A stretch of 64,000 nt of DNA from Streptomyces sp. CCM_MD2014. GTDB taxonomy: Bacteria; Actinomycetota; Actinomycetes; Streptomycetales; Streptomycetaceae. The notes under the pieces were generated by a model, which saw nothing but the letters and a program-made list of their open reading frames with translations, had not been told where the DNA came from and searched no databases. Positions 10,392 through 19,687 of this stretch are shown in pieces. The DNA is taken from assembly GCF_000772045.1 (NCBI RefSeq), contig NZ_CP009754.1, positions 5,332,001 to 5,396,000 of the forward strand. The letters are read 5' to 3'. Made by a program: the position numbers and the translations under genes. Position 1 is the first letter of the stretch, and every line of letters begins with the position of its first letter.

Positions 10392-13300
10392 ATGCAGACC
10401 AAGCTGGACGAAGCCAAGGCCGAGCTGCTCGAAAGGGCTGCGCGGGTAGCTGAGAACAGCCCGGTCGGGGGGCACCTACCGACCGGGACGACGGGCGAGG
10501 GAACTCCGGGCACCCCGGACGGCCCGGACGGCGCCCCGGACTACGCATCCGTGTTCGCGTTCCTCCAGCGCTACTACCGGCACACCGCCCCGGAGGACCT
10601 GACCGACCGCGACCCGGTCGACGTCTTCGGAGCCGCCGTCTCGCACTACCGGCTGGCGGAGAACCGCCCGCAGGGCACGGCGAACGTCCGGGTGCACACC
10701 CCGACGGTCGAGGAGAACGGCTGGACGTGCAGCCACTCCGTCGTCGAGGTGGTCACCGACGACATGCCCTTCCTCGTCGACTCCGTGACCAACGAGCTGA
10801 CCCGTCAGGGCCGCGGCATCCACGTCGTCGTCCACCCGCAGATCGTGGTGCGGCGCGACGTCGCCGGCAAGCTCGTCGAGGTGCTCGCCGGCCCGCCCAC
10901 CGCCGACCTGCCGCACGACGCGCACACCGAGTCCTGGATCCACGTCGAGATCGACCGCGAGACCGACCGCGGCGACCTCAAGCAGATCACCGCCGACCTG
11001 CTCCGCGTCCTCAACGACGTCCGCGAGACCGTCGAGGACTGGGGCAAGATGCGGGACGCGGCCGTCCGCATCGCCGACGGCCTGCCGACCGAGGCCACCC
11101 CCGAGGACCTCCCCGCGCGGGAGCTGGAGGAGGCCCGCGAGCTGCTCCACTGGCTGGCCGACGACCACTTCACCTTCCTCGGCTACCGCGAGTACGAGCT
11201 GCGCGAGGACGACTCCCTCGCCGCCGTCGCCGGCACCGGCCTCGGCATCCTGCGCTCCGACCCGCACCACGCGACCGACGAGAGCCACCCCGTCAGCCCC
11301 TCCTTCGAGCGGCTGCCCGCCGACGCCCGGGCCAAGGCCCGCGAGCACCGGCTGCTGGTGCTGACCAAGGCGAACAGCCGGGCCACCGTGCACCGGCCGT
11401 CGTACCTCGACTACGTCGGCGTCAAGAAGTTCGACGAGAACGGCAACGTCGTCGGCGAGCGGCGTTTCCTCGGCCTGTTCTCCTCCGCCGCCTACACCGA
11501 GTCCGTCCGCCGGGTGCCGGTCGTGCGGCGCAAGGTGGAGGAGGTGCTGGAGCGCGCCGGGTTCTCGCCCAACAGCCACGACGGCCGGGACCTGCTCCAG
11601 ATCCTGGAGACGTACCCGCGCGACGAGATGTTCCAGACCTCCGTCGAGGAGCTGGAGCCGATCGTCACCTCCGTGCTCTACCTCCAGGAGCGCCGCCGCC
11701 TCCGCCTCTACCTGCGCCAGGACGAGTACGGCCGCTACTACTCGGCCCTCGTCTACCTGCCCCGCGACCGCTACACCACCGGTGTGCGGCTGCGGATCAT
11801 CGACATCCTCAAGGAGGAGCTCGGCGGCACCAGCGTCGACTTCACGGCCTGGAACACCGAGTCGATCCTGTCCCGCCTGCACTTCGTGGTCCGCGTCCCG
11901 CAGGGCACCGAGCTGCCGCACCTGTCCGACGCCGACAAGGAGCGCGTCGAGGCACGTCTCGTCGAGGCCGCCCGCTCCTGGGCCGACGGATTCGGCGAGG
12001 CGCTCACCGCCGAGTTCGGGGAGGAACGCGCCGCCGAGCTGCTGCGCCACTACGGCTCGGCCTTCCCCGAGGGCTACAAGGCCGACCACGGCCCGCGCTC
12101 CGCCGTCGCCGACCTCGGCCACCTGGAGCAGCTCGACGAGGAGAAGACCTTCGCGCTGAGCCTGTACGAGCCGGTCGGCGCCGCGCCCGAGGAGCGGCGT
12201 TTCAAGATCTACCAGAAGGGCGGCTCGGTCTCCCTGTCCGCCGTCCTGCCGGTGCTCAGCCGGCTCGGCGTCGAGGTCACCGACGAGCGGCCCTACGAGC
12301 TGCGCTGCGCGGACCGCACCACCGCCTGGATCTACGACTTCGGCCTGCGGATGCCCAAGGCCCCGGCCGGCGGCGCCGACTACCTCGGCGACGACGCCCG
12401 CGAGCGCGTCCAGGACGCCTTCGCCGCCACCTGGACCGGCAAGGCGGAGAACGACGGCTTCAACGCCCTCGTGCTCAGCGCCGGCCTGACCTGGCGCGAG
12501 GCGATGGTGCTGCGCGCCTACGCCAAGTACCTGCGCCAGGCCGGTTCGACCTTCAGCCAGGACTACATGGAGGACACCCTCCGCAACAACGTCCACACCA
12601 CGCGCCTGCTGATCAACCTGTTCGAGGCGCGGATGGCACCGGAGCGGCAGCGCGCCGGGCGGGAGATCGTCGACGCCCTGCTCGAAGAGGTCGACGCGGC
12701 CCTCGACCAGGTCGCCAGCCTCGACGAGGACCGGATCCTGCGGTCCTTCCTCACCGTCATCAAGGCGACGCTGCGGACGAACTTCTTCCAGCAGGCGGAG
12801 GGCGGCAAGCCCCACGACTACGTCTCCATGAAGTTCGACCCCCAGGCCATCCCCGACCTGCCGGCACCGCGCCCGGCGTTCGAGATCTGGGTGTACTCGC
12901 CGCGCGTCGAGGGCGTGCACCTGCGCTTCGGGAAGGTCGCCCGCGGTGGTCTGCGCTGGTCGGACCGGCGCGAGGACTTCCGCACCGAGATCCTCGGCCT
13001 GGTCAAGGCGCAGATGGTGAAGAACACCGTCATCGTGCCGGTGGGCGCCAAGGGCGGCTTCGTCGCCAAGCAGCTGCCCGACCCGAGCGTCGACCGCGAC
13101 GCCTGGATGGCGGAGGGCATCGCCAGCTACAAGACCTTCATCTCGGCGCTGCTCGACATCACCGACAACATGGTGGCCGGCGAGGTCGTGCACCCCGCGG
13201 ACGTCGTCCGGCACGACGAGGACGACACCTACCTCGTCGTCGCCGCCGACAAGGGCACCGCGAAGTTCTCCGACATCGCCAACGAGGTCGCCGAGTCCTA

Positions 13301-15353
13301 CAACTTCTGGCTCGGCGACGCCTTCGCCTCCGGCGGCAGCGCGGGCTACGACCACAAGGGCATGGGCATCACCGCCCGCGGCGCCTGGGAGTCCGTCAAG
13401 CGGCACTTCCGGGAGCTGGGCGTGGACACCCAGACCCAGGACTTCACCGTCGTCGGCATCGGCGACATGTCCGGCGACGTCTTCGGCAACGGCATGCTGC
13501 TCAGCGAGCACATCCGCCTCGTCGCCGCCTTCGACCACCGGCACATCTTCATCGACCCGACGCCGGACGCGGCCACCTCGTACGCCGAGCGCCGCCGGCT
13601 GTTCGAGCTGCCGCGCTCGTCCTGGGAGGACTACAACACCGAGCTGCTCTCGGCGGGCGGCGGGATCTTCCCGCGCACGGCCAAGTCCATCCCGGTCAAC
13701 GCCCACATCCGCGAGGCCCTCGGCATCGAGGCGGGCATCACCAAGATGACCCCGGCCGAGCTGATGAAGGCGGTCCTCAGCGCCCCGGTGGACCTGCTGT
13801 GGAACGGCGGCATCGGCACGTACGTCAAGGCGTCCACCGAGTCGAACGCGGACGTCGGCGACAAGGGCAACGACGCCATCCGCGTCGACGGCAAGGACCT
13901 GCGGGTCCAGGTCGTCGGCGAGGGCGGCAACCTGGGCCTGACCCAGCTGGGCCGCATCGAGTTCGCGCTGCAGGGCGGCCGGATCAACACCGACGCCATC
14001 GACAACAGCGCGGGCGTGGACACCTCCGACCACGAGGTGAACATCAAGATCCTGCTCAACGGTCTGGTCAAGGACGGCGACATGACCGTCAAGCAGCGCA
14101 ACAAGCTGCTCGCCCAGATGACCGACGAGGTCGGCGCGCTGGTCCTGCGCAACAACTACGCGCAGAACACGGCGATCGCCAACGCGCTCGCGCAGTCCAA
14201 GGACATGCTCCACGCCCAGCAGCGCTTCATGCGCCACCTGGTCAGGGAGGGCCACCTCGACCGCGCCCTGGAGTTCCTGCCCACGGACCGCCAGATCCGC
14301 GAGCGGCTGAGCGGCGGTCGCGGCCTGACCGGCCCGGAGACGGCCGTGCTGCTGGCGTACACGAAGATCACGGTCGCCGAGGAGCTGCTGCACACCTCGC
14401 TGCCGGACGACCCGTACCTCAAGGGCCTGCTGCACGCCTACTTCCCGACGGCGCTGCGCGAGCAGTTCGCCGAGCAGGTCGACGGCCACCCGCTGCGCCG
14501 TGAGATCACGACGACCGTCCTGGTCAACGACACGGTCAACACGGGCGGTACGACGTATCTGCACCGGATGCGCGAGGAGACCGGCGCGTCGCTGGAGGAG
14601 ATCGTGCGGGCGCAGACCGTGGCCCGGGCGATCTTCCGCTCCTCCCCGGTGTGGGACGCGGTGGAGGAGCTGGACACCAAGGTCGACGCCGCCGTCCAGA
14701 CCCGGATCCGGCTGCACTCGCGCCGTCTGGTCGAGCGCGGCACGCGCTGGCTGCTCAACAACCGGCCGCAGCCGCTGGAGCTGGCCGAGACGGTGGGCTT
14801 CTTCGCCGAGCGGGTCGAGCAGGTGTGGTCGCAGCTGCCGAAGCTGCTGCGCGGCGCGGACGCGGAGTGGTACCAGCACATCTACGACGAGCTGACCGCC
14901 GCCGGCGTCCCGGACGAGCCGGCCACGCGGGTGGCGGGGTTCTCCTCGGCCTTCGCGACGCTGGACATCGTGTCGGTGGCCGACCGCATGGGCAAGGAGC
15001 CGCTGGACGTCGCCGAGGTGTACTACGACCTCGCCGACCGGCTCGGCGTCACCCAGCTGATGGACCGCATCAGTGATCTTCCGCGCAACGACCGGTGGCA
15101 GTCCATGGCCCGCGCCGCGATCCGCGAGGACCTGTACGCGGCGCACGCGTCGCTGACCGCGGACGTCCTGGCGGTGGGCAACGGCACGTCGACGCCGGAG
15201 CAGCGGTTCAAGGCGTGGGAGGAGAAGAACGCGGCGATTCTCGGACGGGCGCGGACGACGCTGGAGGAGATCCGGTCGTCGGACGAGTTCGATCTGTCGA
15301 ATCTGTCGGTGGCCATGCGGACGATGCGGACGTTGCTGCGCACGCATTCGTAG
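10392..15353 (+). CDS. gdhB: Large (180-kDa class) NAD-specific glutamate dehydrogenase
   Basis: Encodes 1653 aa, the length of the large homohexameric NAD-GDH group first recognised in Streptomyces clavuligerus. It catalyses NAD-dependent oxidative deamination of glutamate to 2-oxoglutarate and ammonia, a catabolic role. The N-terminal half holds ACT-like regulatory modules (for example VTDDMPFLVDSVTNEL and RLHFVVRVP). The catalytic part lies around residues 840-1200, with VARGGLRWSDRREDFRTEI, KNTVIVPVGAKGGFV and FTVVGIGDMSGDVFGNGML. The NAD-binding and C-terminal helical regions follow. The start MQTKLDEAKAELLER at 10392 agrees with the family, although AGAGGA sits very close (2 nt) to the ATG; an alternative start lies 23 codons upstream. 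It is monocistronic, followed by a terminator. Confidence 0.96.
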   Translation: MQTKLDEAKAELLERAARVAENSPVGGHLPTGTTGEGTPGTPDGPDGAPDYASVFAFLQRYYRHTAPEDLTDRDPVDVFGAAVSHYRLAENRPQGTANVRVHTPTVEENGWTCSHSVVEVVTDDMPFLVDSVTNELTRQGRGIHVVVHPQIVVRRDVAGKLVEVLAGPPTADLPHDAHTESWIHVEIDRETDRGDLKQITADLLRVLNDVRETVEDWGKMRDAAVRIADGLPTEATPEDLPARELEEARELLHWLADDHFTFLGYREYELREDDSLAAVAGTGLGILRSDPHHATDESHPVSPSFERLPADARAKAREHRLLVLTKANSRATVHRPSYLDYVGVKKFDENGNVVGERRFLGLFSSAAYTESVRRVPVVRRKVEEVLERAGFSPNSHDGRDLLQILETYPRDEMFQTSVEELEPIVTSVLYLQERRRLRLYLRQDEYGRYYSALVYLPRDRYTTGVRLRIIDILKEELGGTSVDFTAWNTESILSRLHFVVRVPQGTELPHLSDADKERVEARLVEAARSWADGFGEALTAEFGEERAAELLRHYGSAFPEGYKADHGPRSAVADLGHLEQLDEEKTFALSLYEPVGAAPEERRFKIYQKGGSVSLSAVLPVLSRLGVEVTDERPYELRCADRTTAWIYDFGLRMPKAPAGGADYLGDDARERVQDAFAATWTGKAENDGFNALVLSAGLTWREAMVLRAYAKYLRQAGSTFSQDYMEDTLRNNVHTTRLLINLFEARMAPERQRAGREIVDALLEEVDAALDQVASLDEDRILRSFLTVIKATLRTNFFQQAEGGKPHDYVSMKFDPQAIPDLPAPRPAFEIWVYSPRVEGVHLRFGKVARGGLRWSDRREDFRTEILGLVKAQMVKNTVIVPVGAKGGFVAKQLPDPSVDRDAWMAEGIASYKTFISALLDITDNMVAGEVVHPADVVRHDEDDTYLVVAADKGTAKFSDIANEVAESYNFWLGDAFASGGSAGYDHKGMGITARGAWESVKRHFRELGVDTQTQDFTVVGIGDMSGDVFGNGMLLSEHIRLVAAFDHRHIFIDPTPDAATSYAERRRLFELPRSSWEDYNTELLSAGGGIFPRTAKSIPVNAHIREALGIEAGITKMTPAELMKAVLSAPVDLLWNGGIGTYVKASTESNADVGDKGNDAIRVDGKDLRVQVVGEGGNLGLTQLGRIEFALQGGRINTDAIDNSAGVDTSDHEVNIKILLNGLVKDGDMTVKQRNKLLAQMTDEVGALVLRNNYAQNTAIANALAQSKDMLHAQQRFMRHLVREGHLDRALEFLPTDRQIRERLSGGRGLTGPETAVLLAYTKITVAEELLHTSLPDDPYLKGLLHAYFPTALREQFAEQVDGHPLRREITTTVLVNDTVNTGGTTYLHRMREETGASLEEIVRAQTVARAIFRSSPVWDAVEELDTKVDAAVQTRIRLHSRRLVERGTRWLLNNRPQPLELAETVGFFAERVEQVWSQLPKLLRGADAEWYQHIYDELTAAGVPDEPATRVAGFSSAFATLDIVSVADRMGKEPLDVAEVYYDLADRLGVTQLMDRISDLPRNDRWQSMARAAIREDLYAAHASLTADVLAVGNGTSTPEQRFKAWEEKNAAILGRARTTLEEIRSSDEFDLSNLSVAMRTMRTLLRTHS

Positions 15354-15386
15354 GGGGCGGTGCGGTGTCGCGCCGCTCGCTGTGTG

Positions 15387-15420
15387 AGGCGCCCCGGGCC
15401 GGGTTCGGTCCGGGGCGCCT
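15387..15420 (+). terminator. Terminator after gdhB
   Basis: An 11-bp perfect stem (AGGCGCCCCGG with CCGGGGCGCCT) around a 12-base loop, 33 bp after the gdhB stop. Confidence 0.75.
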
Positions 15421-15473
15421 TGGCGTGTGCCGGGAGGACTGGGCGGGGGTGCGTTCGCGGCCCGGCGTTGCGG

Positions 15474-15542
15474 GGTGCCGCTGCGCCCACCCGTGCCGCC
15501 CCAGCGGCACGACTGCCCGCAGCTACGGCCCCGCAGCTACGG
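15474..15542. repeat. Dispersed palindromic repeat, copy 4
   Basis: The same unit as at 3.4-3.6 kb: GGTGCCGCTGCGCCCACCC, the core GTGCCGCCCCAGCGGCAC, then GACTGCCCGCAGCTAC. Its 3' end is locally duplicated (GCAGCTACGGCC twice). It lies between the gdhB terminator and the convergent glycosyltransferase gene. Confidence 0.8.
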
Positions 15543-15573
15543 CCGGCTTGGTGACTGCTCGCGGCTGTGTCAG

Positions 15574-17286
15574 TCAGTGGAGGATGTTGGCGGCCAGGCG
15601 GGCTGCTCTTCGGGTTCGGGGGGTGGACAGGCGGCGGGCTGCTGGGCGGAGGACCGTGGCGGTCGGGCCCGTCGGCTGCCAGGTGATCTGCAGGCGACCC
15701 GGGTTGTGGCCCTCCGGGCGGAGGGTGACGCGGTGGGGGGTGAGACCGGCGCGGTGGGGGACGCGGGCCGTGAGGGGCGGGAAGGCCAGCGGCGCCAGGA
15801 GGATGCCCGTGTGGGTGCGGCCGCGGTGCCAGAGGCGGAGGACGGGATGGCGGGTGCCCTCGAAGCCGTGGAGCGGGAGACGGGCCGCCGCCAGGTCAAG
15901 GCGGACCCGGCCCTCGAACACCCCGGGGCGGACGGGCGAGAGGCGGAAGGGCACCGTGAGGCGCCGACGGCCGGGGGACAGGTGGAGCACCGCGCGCTGG
16001 GGCCCGACAGGGAGGCGCAGGGCGGGGTCGTAGGTGCGGACGGTGAGGTCGACGGAGGCACCCGGGCCGCGCGTGATCTCCGTGATCTCGTGCCGGAGCA
16101 GGGCGGTGAAGAACGGCCGGGTGTCCAGCTCCAGGTCCGTCAGGTCCAGCTCGCGGCGGGCCTCGGGGGATCCCGGAACGCCCTCGCCCCAGTACACGCG
16201 GCCGCTCTCCTCGTCCGGCGTCACGCAGCGCGGTGCCACGTCGTGGCCGAGGCCCCGGGCCGCCGTGCGGACGTCGGACAGGCGCCGGTCGCGCAGCAGG
16301 CGCAGGACGACCCGTTCGGAACGGGGCAGCCGGGCGTAGGCGCCCTCGGCGAGCGTGTCGAGGTAGGGGTTCATCAGGTCCGCGAAGGAGGCCAGCCAGG
16401 TGTCGTCGCGGTAGGGGAGGTCCCCGGCGTACATCCGGAAGTCGTGCTTGAGGAACTTGAAGTCCTTGTCCTCGCGCAGTCCCTCGTGCCCGCTCTCGGC
16501 CAGGAACGCGTCGATGAGGCGCTGCACGTGGACGCGGTCGCGGACGTTGGTGAGCTTGTGCCGCTGGTTGGAGATGGAGGCGGCGTCGGAGGCGGCGTAG
16601 GGGGCGATGTACCAGCGGTAGACCGGGTCGGGGACGACGGTGAACGTCTTGGCCAGGCAGTACGCCTGGGCCGAGAAGAGCTGGTCCTCGTAGTGGATGC
16701 CCTCGGGGAAGCGCAGGCCGTGGCGGTCGAGGAAGGCGCGGGCGTACATCTTGCTGGTGGAGAGGTGCTCGAAGAACAGCCGCGGGTCGGCCTCGATGCC
16801 GTCCAGGGTGCGGCGCTCGGCGACCAGGTGCGGCATCCAGGTCGTACGGCGTCCGCCGTCCACGCGGATGCGGTGCACGGCGCCCATGGCGAAGTCGAGG
16901 TCGCGTTCGCGGTGGGCGGCGAGGAGGACCTCGACGGCGCGTTCGGGGAGTTCGTCGTCGCTGTCCAGGAACATCAGGTACGGCGCCCGGGCGATCTCCA
17001 GGGCGCGGTTGCGCGGGGCGCTGCACCCGCCGCTGTTCTCCGGCAGCCGGAGGTACACGACCCGCGGGTCGTGGGCGGCCAGTTCGCGCGCCACCTCCTC
17101 GGTCGCGTCGGTCGAGTGGTCGTCGCTGATGACGACCTCGATGTTGGCGTGGGTCTGGCGCAGCACGGACGCGACGGCGCGGGGGAGGCGCTCGGCGTCG
17201 TTGTAGACGATGACCGTGACGGTGACGTCCGGCGTCCTCACGGGGAGGGCCGTGACCGTGGCCGGGCTCGTGGTGGCTGTCCTCAT
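15574..17286 (-). CDS. Family 2 glycosyltransferase with C-terminal beta-rich domain
   Basis: Encodes 570 aa. Residues 20-230 form a GT2 (GT-A fold) domain: VTVIVYNDAERLPRAVASVL, VVISDDHSTDATEEVA, and the nucleotide-sugar/metal motif DSDD at 108-111. An acceptor-type motif HYEDQLF follows. The last ~140 residues look beta-rich and have no motif I recognise. It probably transfers a sugar onto a wall-linked glycopolymer. The start ATG overlaps the TGA of the upstream gene (ATGA), implying translational coupling with the CDP-glycerol-transferase fusion. No signal peptide is visible; it should act at the inner face of the membrane. Confidence 0.9.
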   Translation of the reverse strand: MRTATTSPATVTALPVRTPDVTVTVIVYNDAERLPRAVASVLRQTHANIEVVISDDHSTDATEEVARELAAHDPRVVYLRLPENSGGCSAPRNRALEIARAPYLMFLDSDDELPERAVEVLLAAHRERDLDFAMGAVHRIRVDGGRRTTWMPHLVAERRTLDGIEADPRLFFEHLSTSKMYARAFLDRHGLRFPEGIHYEDQLFSAQAYCLAKTFTVVPDPVYRWYIAPYAASDAASISNQRHKLTNVRDRVHVQRLIDAFLAESGHEGLREDKDFKFLKHDFRMYAGDLPYRDDTWLASFADLMNPYLDTLAEGAYARLPRSERVVLRLLRDRRLSDVRTAARGLGHDVAPRCVTPDEESGRVYWGEGVPGSPEARRELDLTDLELDTRPFFTALLRHEITEITRGPGASVDLTVRTYDPALRLPVGPQRAVLHLSPGRRRLTVPFRLSPVRPGVFEGRVRLDLAAARLPLHGFEGTRHPVLRLWHRGRTHTGILLAPLAFPPLTARVPHRAGLTPHRVTLRPEGHNPGRLQITWQPTGPTATVLRPAARRLSTPRTRRAARLAANILH

Positions 17287-19523
17287 GACGCGGTGGCCTC
17301 CTCGGGGCTCGGGGCCGGGGTGCGGTCCTCGACCGGCAGGACCGGGGGCAGCGTCCGCTCGTCCTCGCCGAGGAAGACCCGGCGCACGACGCGTTCGGCG
17401 GCGTGGCCGTCGTCGTACTCGCAGAAGCGGCGACGGAAGGCGGCGCGTGCCTTGGTCGCGCGTTCGTCGTGCCAGGCGTCGGTGGTGAGGATCTCCGTCA
17501 GCTCCGCCTGGCTGCGGGCGACCGGTCCCGGGGCCTCGGCCATCAGGTCGAAGTAGACGCCGCGGGTGGTGCGGTAGGTCTCCCAGTCGTCGGCGTGGAC
17601 GACGATCGGGCGGTCGAGGTTGGCGTAGTCGAACATGATCGACGAGTAGTCGGTGACCAGCGCGTCGGCGGCCAGGCACAGTTCCTCGACGGGTTCGTAG
17701 GAGGAGACGTCGACGAGGCGGCCGGTGCGGCGCAGGCCCCCCAGGGGGGAGGCGGTGGCGTCGTAGAAGTAGTGCGCACGCACCAGCAGGACCGTTTCCT
17801 CGCCGAGCCGGTCGGCGAGGGCGGCGAGGTCCAGACGCGGGGTCCAGCCGGCTTCGTAGTCGCGGTGGGTGGGCGCGTAGAGGATCGCGCGACGGCCGGG
17901 CGCGATGCCGAGGCGTGCGCGGGCCGCGCGGACCTCGGCGGCGCCGGCGGTGTAGTAGACGTCGTTGCGCGGATAGCCGTGGTCCAGGGAGATGTGGTGG
18001 GACGGGTAGGCCCGCTGCCACATGCGGGTGGAGTGGCTGTTGGCGGAGACGCTGTAGTCCCACTTGTCGACGCGCTCGAGCAGGGCCCGGAAGTCCAGGC
18101 CGTGGGCGGCGGCGGGGTAGGGGAGCTGGTCCACGCCCATGCGTTTGAGCGGGGTGCCGTGGTGGGTCTGGAGGTGGACGGTGCCGGGGCGTTTGACCAC
18201 CGCGTCGGGGAAGTTGACGTTGTTGACGAGGTACTTGGCGCGGGCCAGCACCTCCCAGTAGCGGCGGGTGCCGGGCACCACGTGGTCGGTGCCGGGCGGC
18301 AGCAGGGCCGCGCCCTGCGCCGTGACCACCCACACCGGGTGGATGCTCGGGGCGAGTTCCGCGAGCTTGGCGGCGACGGCGGCCGGATTGCAGGCCACCC
18401 CGCGGTTCCAGTACGCCGAGAAGACCGCGAGGTGCGGATCGACCGGGCGGGCCAGGGCGGCGCGGTACTGGAGAGAGCGCAGCCGCGTGCCGGCCCGGCG
18501 CCTGCCGGTGCGTACGGCGGAGCGCAGCCCGCGGCGGGCGTGGTTGGCGGTCTGGAGGGCGCGGTACTTGCCGTAGGCGCCCTCCTCGAGGAGCGACCGG
18601 CGCATCCCTTCCAGCCCGGCGGGCTGCCGGTGGCCGTCGGGGCGGTGGCGCCGGGCGGTCACGGACGCCCGGTGGAAGAACTCCCGTGCCACGTCGTCGG
18701 GCATCCCGGCGCGGGCGAAGGTGCGCAGGCAGTCGCGGACCATCAGGTCGTACAGGGTGCGGTGGACGGCGGGCCGGTCGGCCGTGAGACCGAGCAGCGC
18801 CTCGTAGCGGTCGACCAGGGCGTACCGCTGCGCCGGTGTGGGCGGCGGGAGGCTCTCCGGGCGCAGCCTGCGGTCCTCGTACGCCGGGTGCGGCAGGCAG
18901 GCGACGCGGTCGGCGAGCAGCAGGGCGGCGTAGGCGGCGAACGGCTCGTCCTCGGTGGTCAGGAGCCGTTCGTGGGCCCGCCAGAACCCGGCGCGCACGA
19001 CCCGGTTGCCGAGCAGCGGGGCGAGCCGGAGCAGCCCCGCGCGGTCGTCGAGGGCGAGACCCTCCTCGGCGCGGCCCGCGCGGGCGAGGCGGGGCCCGTC
19101 GGGCGAGGGCAGGCCGGAGGCCCGCCAGGAGCTGCGGACGTGGTCGAACAGCAGGACGTCCACCGGGCCGGGCAGGCCCGCGGTGTGCCGGGCGACGGCG
19201 GACGGGGCGCCGGCCGGCAGCCCGTCCTTGGCGTGCACGAAGTGCAGCCACCGGCCCCGCGCCCGGGCCGCCCCGGCCGAGCGGGCCGCCGCGTCCCCCG
19301 CCCCCTCCGGGAGCGGCAGCACGGTGAAGGCGGGGGCGTGCCGCTCGGCCGTCTCCCGCGCCCAGTCCCCGACGGCCGCGACGATCACCTCGACACCGGT
19401 GAGGGGGTGGGCGTCCAGGGAGTCGAGGAGGGCGGGCAGGTGGTCCTGGACGTTGCGGCCGTGGACGACGACGCTGAGGTCGGGGGCCGTTTCGGGGAAC
19501 GGATCGGGGACCGTCTCGGGCAT
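17283..19523 (-). CDS. Degenerate GT2 / CDP-glycerol glycerophosphotransferase (TagB/TagF-like) fusion
   Basis: Encodes 746 aa. The N-terminal ~250 residues have a GT2-like outline (LSVVVHGRNVQDHLPALLDSL) but the DxD motif is replaced by VHAKDG, so this part is probably not catalytic. The C-terminal domain (about 370-715) is a Glyphos_transf domain: HLQTHHGTPLKRMG, YPRNDVYY, ILYAPTHRDYEAGW and LVTDYSSIMFDYANLDRPIV. Such enzymes polymerise or prime glycerol/ribitol-phosphate units of teichoic acids from CDP-alditols. It is coupled to the downstream GT2 gene and lies just beyond the TagH/TagG-like exporter genes. Start is the ATG at 19523 within MPETVPDPFPETAPD. Confidence 0.88.
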   Translation of the reverse strand: MPETVPDPFPETAPDLSVVVHGRNVQDHLPALLDSLDAHPLTGVEVIVAAVGDWARETAERHAPAFTVLPLPEGAGDAAARSAGAARARGRWLHFVHAKDGLPAGAPSAVARHTAGLPGPVDVLLFDHVRSSWRASGLPSPDGPRLARAGRAEEGLALDDRAGLLRLAPLLGNRVVRAGFWRAHERLLTTEDEPFAAYAALLLADRVACLPHPAYEDRRLRPESLPPPTPAQRYALVDRYEALLGLTADRPAVHRTLYDLMVRDCLRTFARAGMPDDVAREFFHRASVTARRHRPDGHRQPAGLEGMRRSLLEEGAYGKYRALQTANHARRGLRSAVRTGRRRAGTRLRSLQYRAALARPVDPHLAVFSAYWNRGVACNPAAVAAKLAELAPSIHPVWVVTAQGAALLPPGTDHVVPGTRRYWEVLARAKYLVNNVNFPDAVVKRPGTVHLQTHHGTPLKRMGVDQLPYPAAAHGLDFRALLERVDKWDYSVSANSHSTRMWQRAYPSHHISLDHGYPRNDVYYTAGAAEVRAARARLGIAPGRRAILYAPTHRDYEAGWTPRLDLAALADRLGEETVLLVRAHYFYDATASPLGGLRRTGRLVDVSSYEPVEELCLAADALVTDYSSIMFDYANLDRPIVVHADDWETYRTTRGVYFDLMAEAPGPVARSQAELTEILTTDAWHDERATKARAAFRRRFCEYDDGHAAERVVRRVFLGEDERTLPPVLPVEDRTPAPSPEEATAS

Positions 19524-19687
19524 CGCGGGACTCCTTCGCCTCGGCCTTCGCTGCGTCGCTCCCGGAGCACTCCTGTGGGTCGGCTTCTATTCGGTCATAG
19601 TGACATCAATCAGGCAAAAGGATTAATCGGGAGGGCGGTGAGTACGCCTTCCGAGGGAGCCGCCCCTCCCCGCGGGGCGAGGGGGGC
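19524..19687 (-). promoter_or_regulatory. Probable promoter of the GT/CDP-glycerol operon; tagH terminator candidate
   Basis: The 164-bp gap holds an AT-rich island at about 19589-19626, unlike the surrounding GC, just upstream of the minus-strand fusion gene, which I read as its promoter. At about 19663-19684 a GC-rich hairpin (GCCCC/GGGGC arms with a CCGCGG centre) lies just past the tagH stop and could end that transcript. Confidence 0.4.

Noticed and set aside
10052..10453. Possible 133-codon gene in the gdhB upstream region
   Set aside because: Arg/Pro/Thr-rich translation without motif, overlaps the gdhB start, and lacks the usual third-position GC pattern.
10476..15347. Very long open frame antisense to gdhB (over 1600 codons), and similar long antisense frames opposite secA, the glycosyltransferases and the FHA-FtsK gene
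   Set aside because: High GC removes stop codons from other frames. Codon-position GC bias and recognisable motifs are all on the annotated strand.
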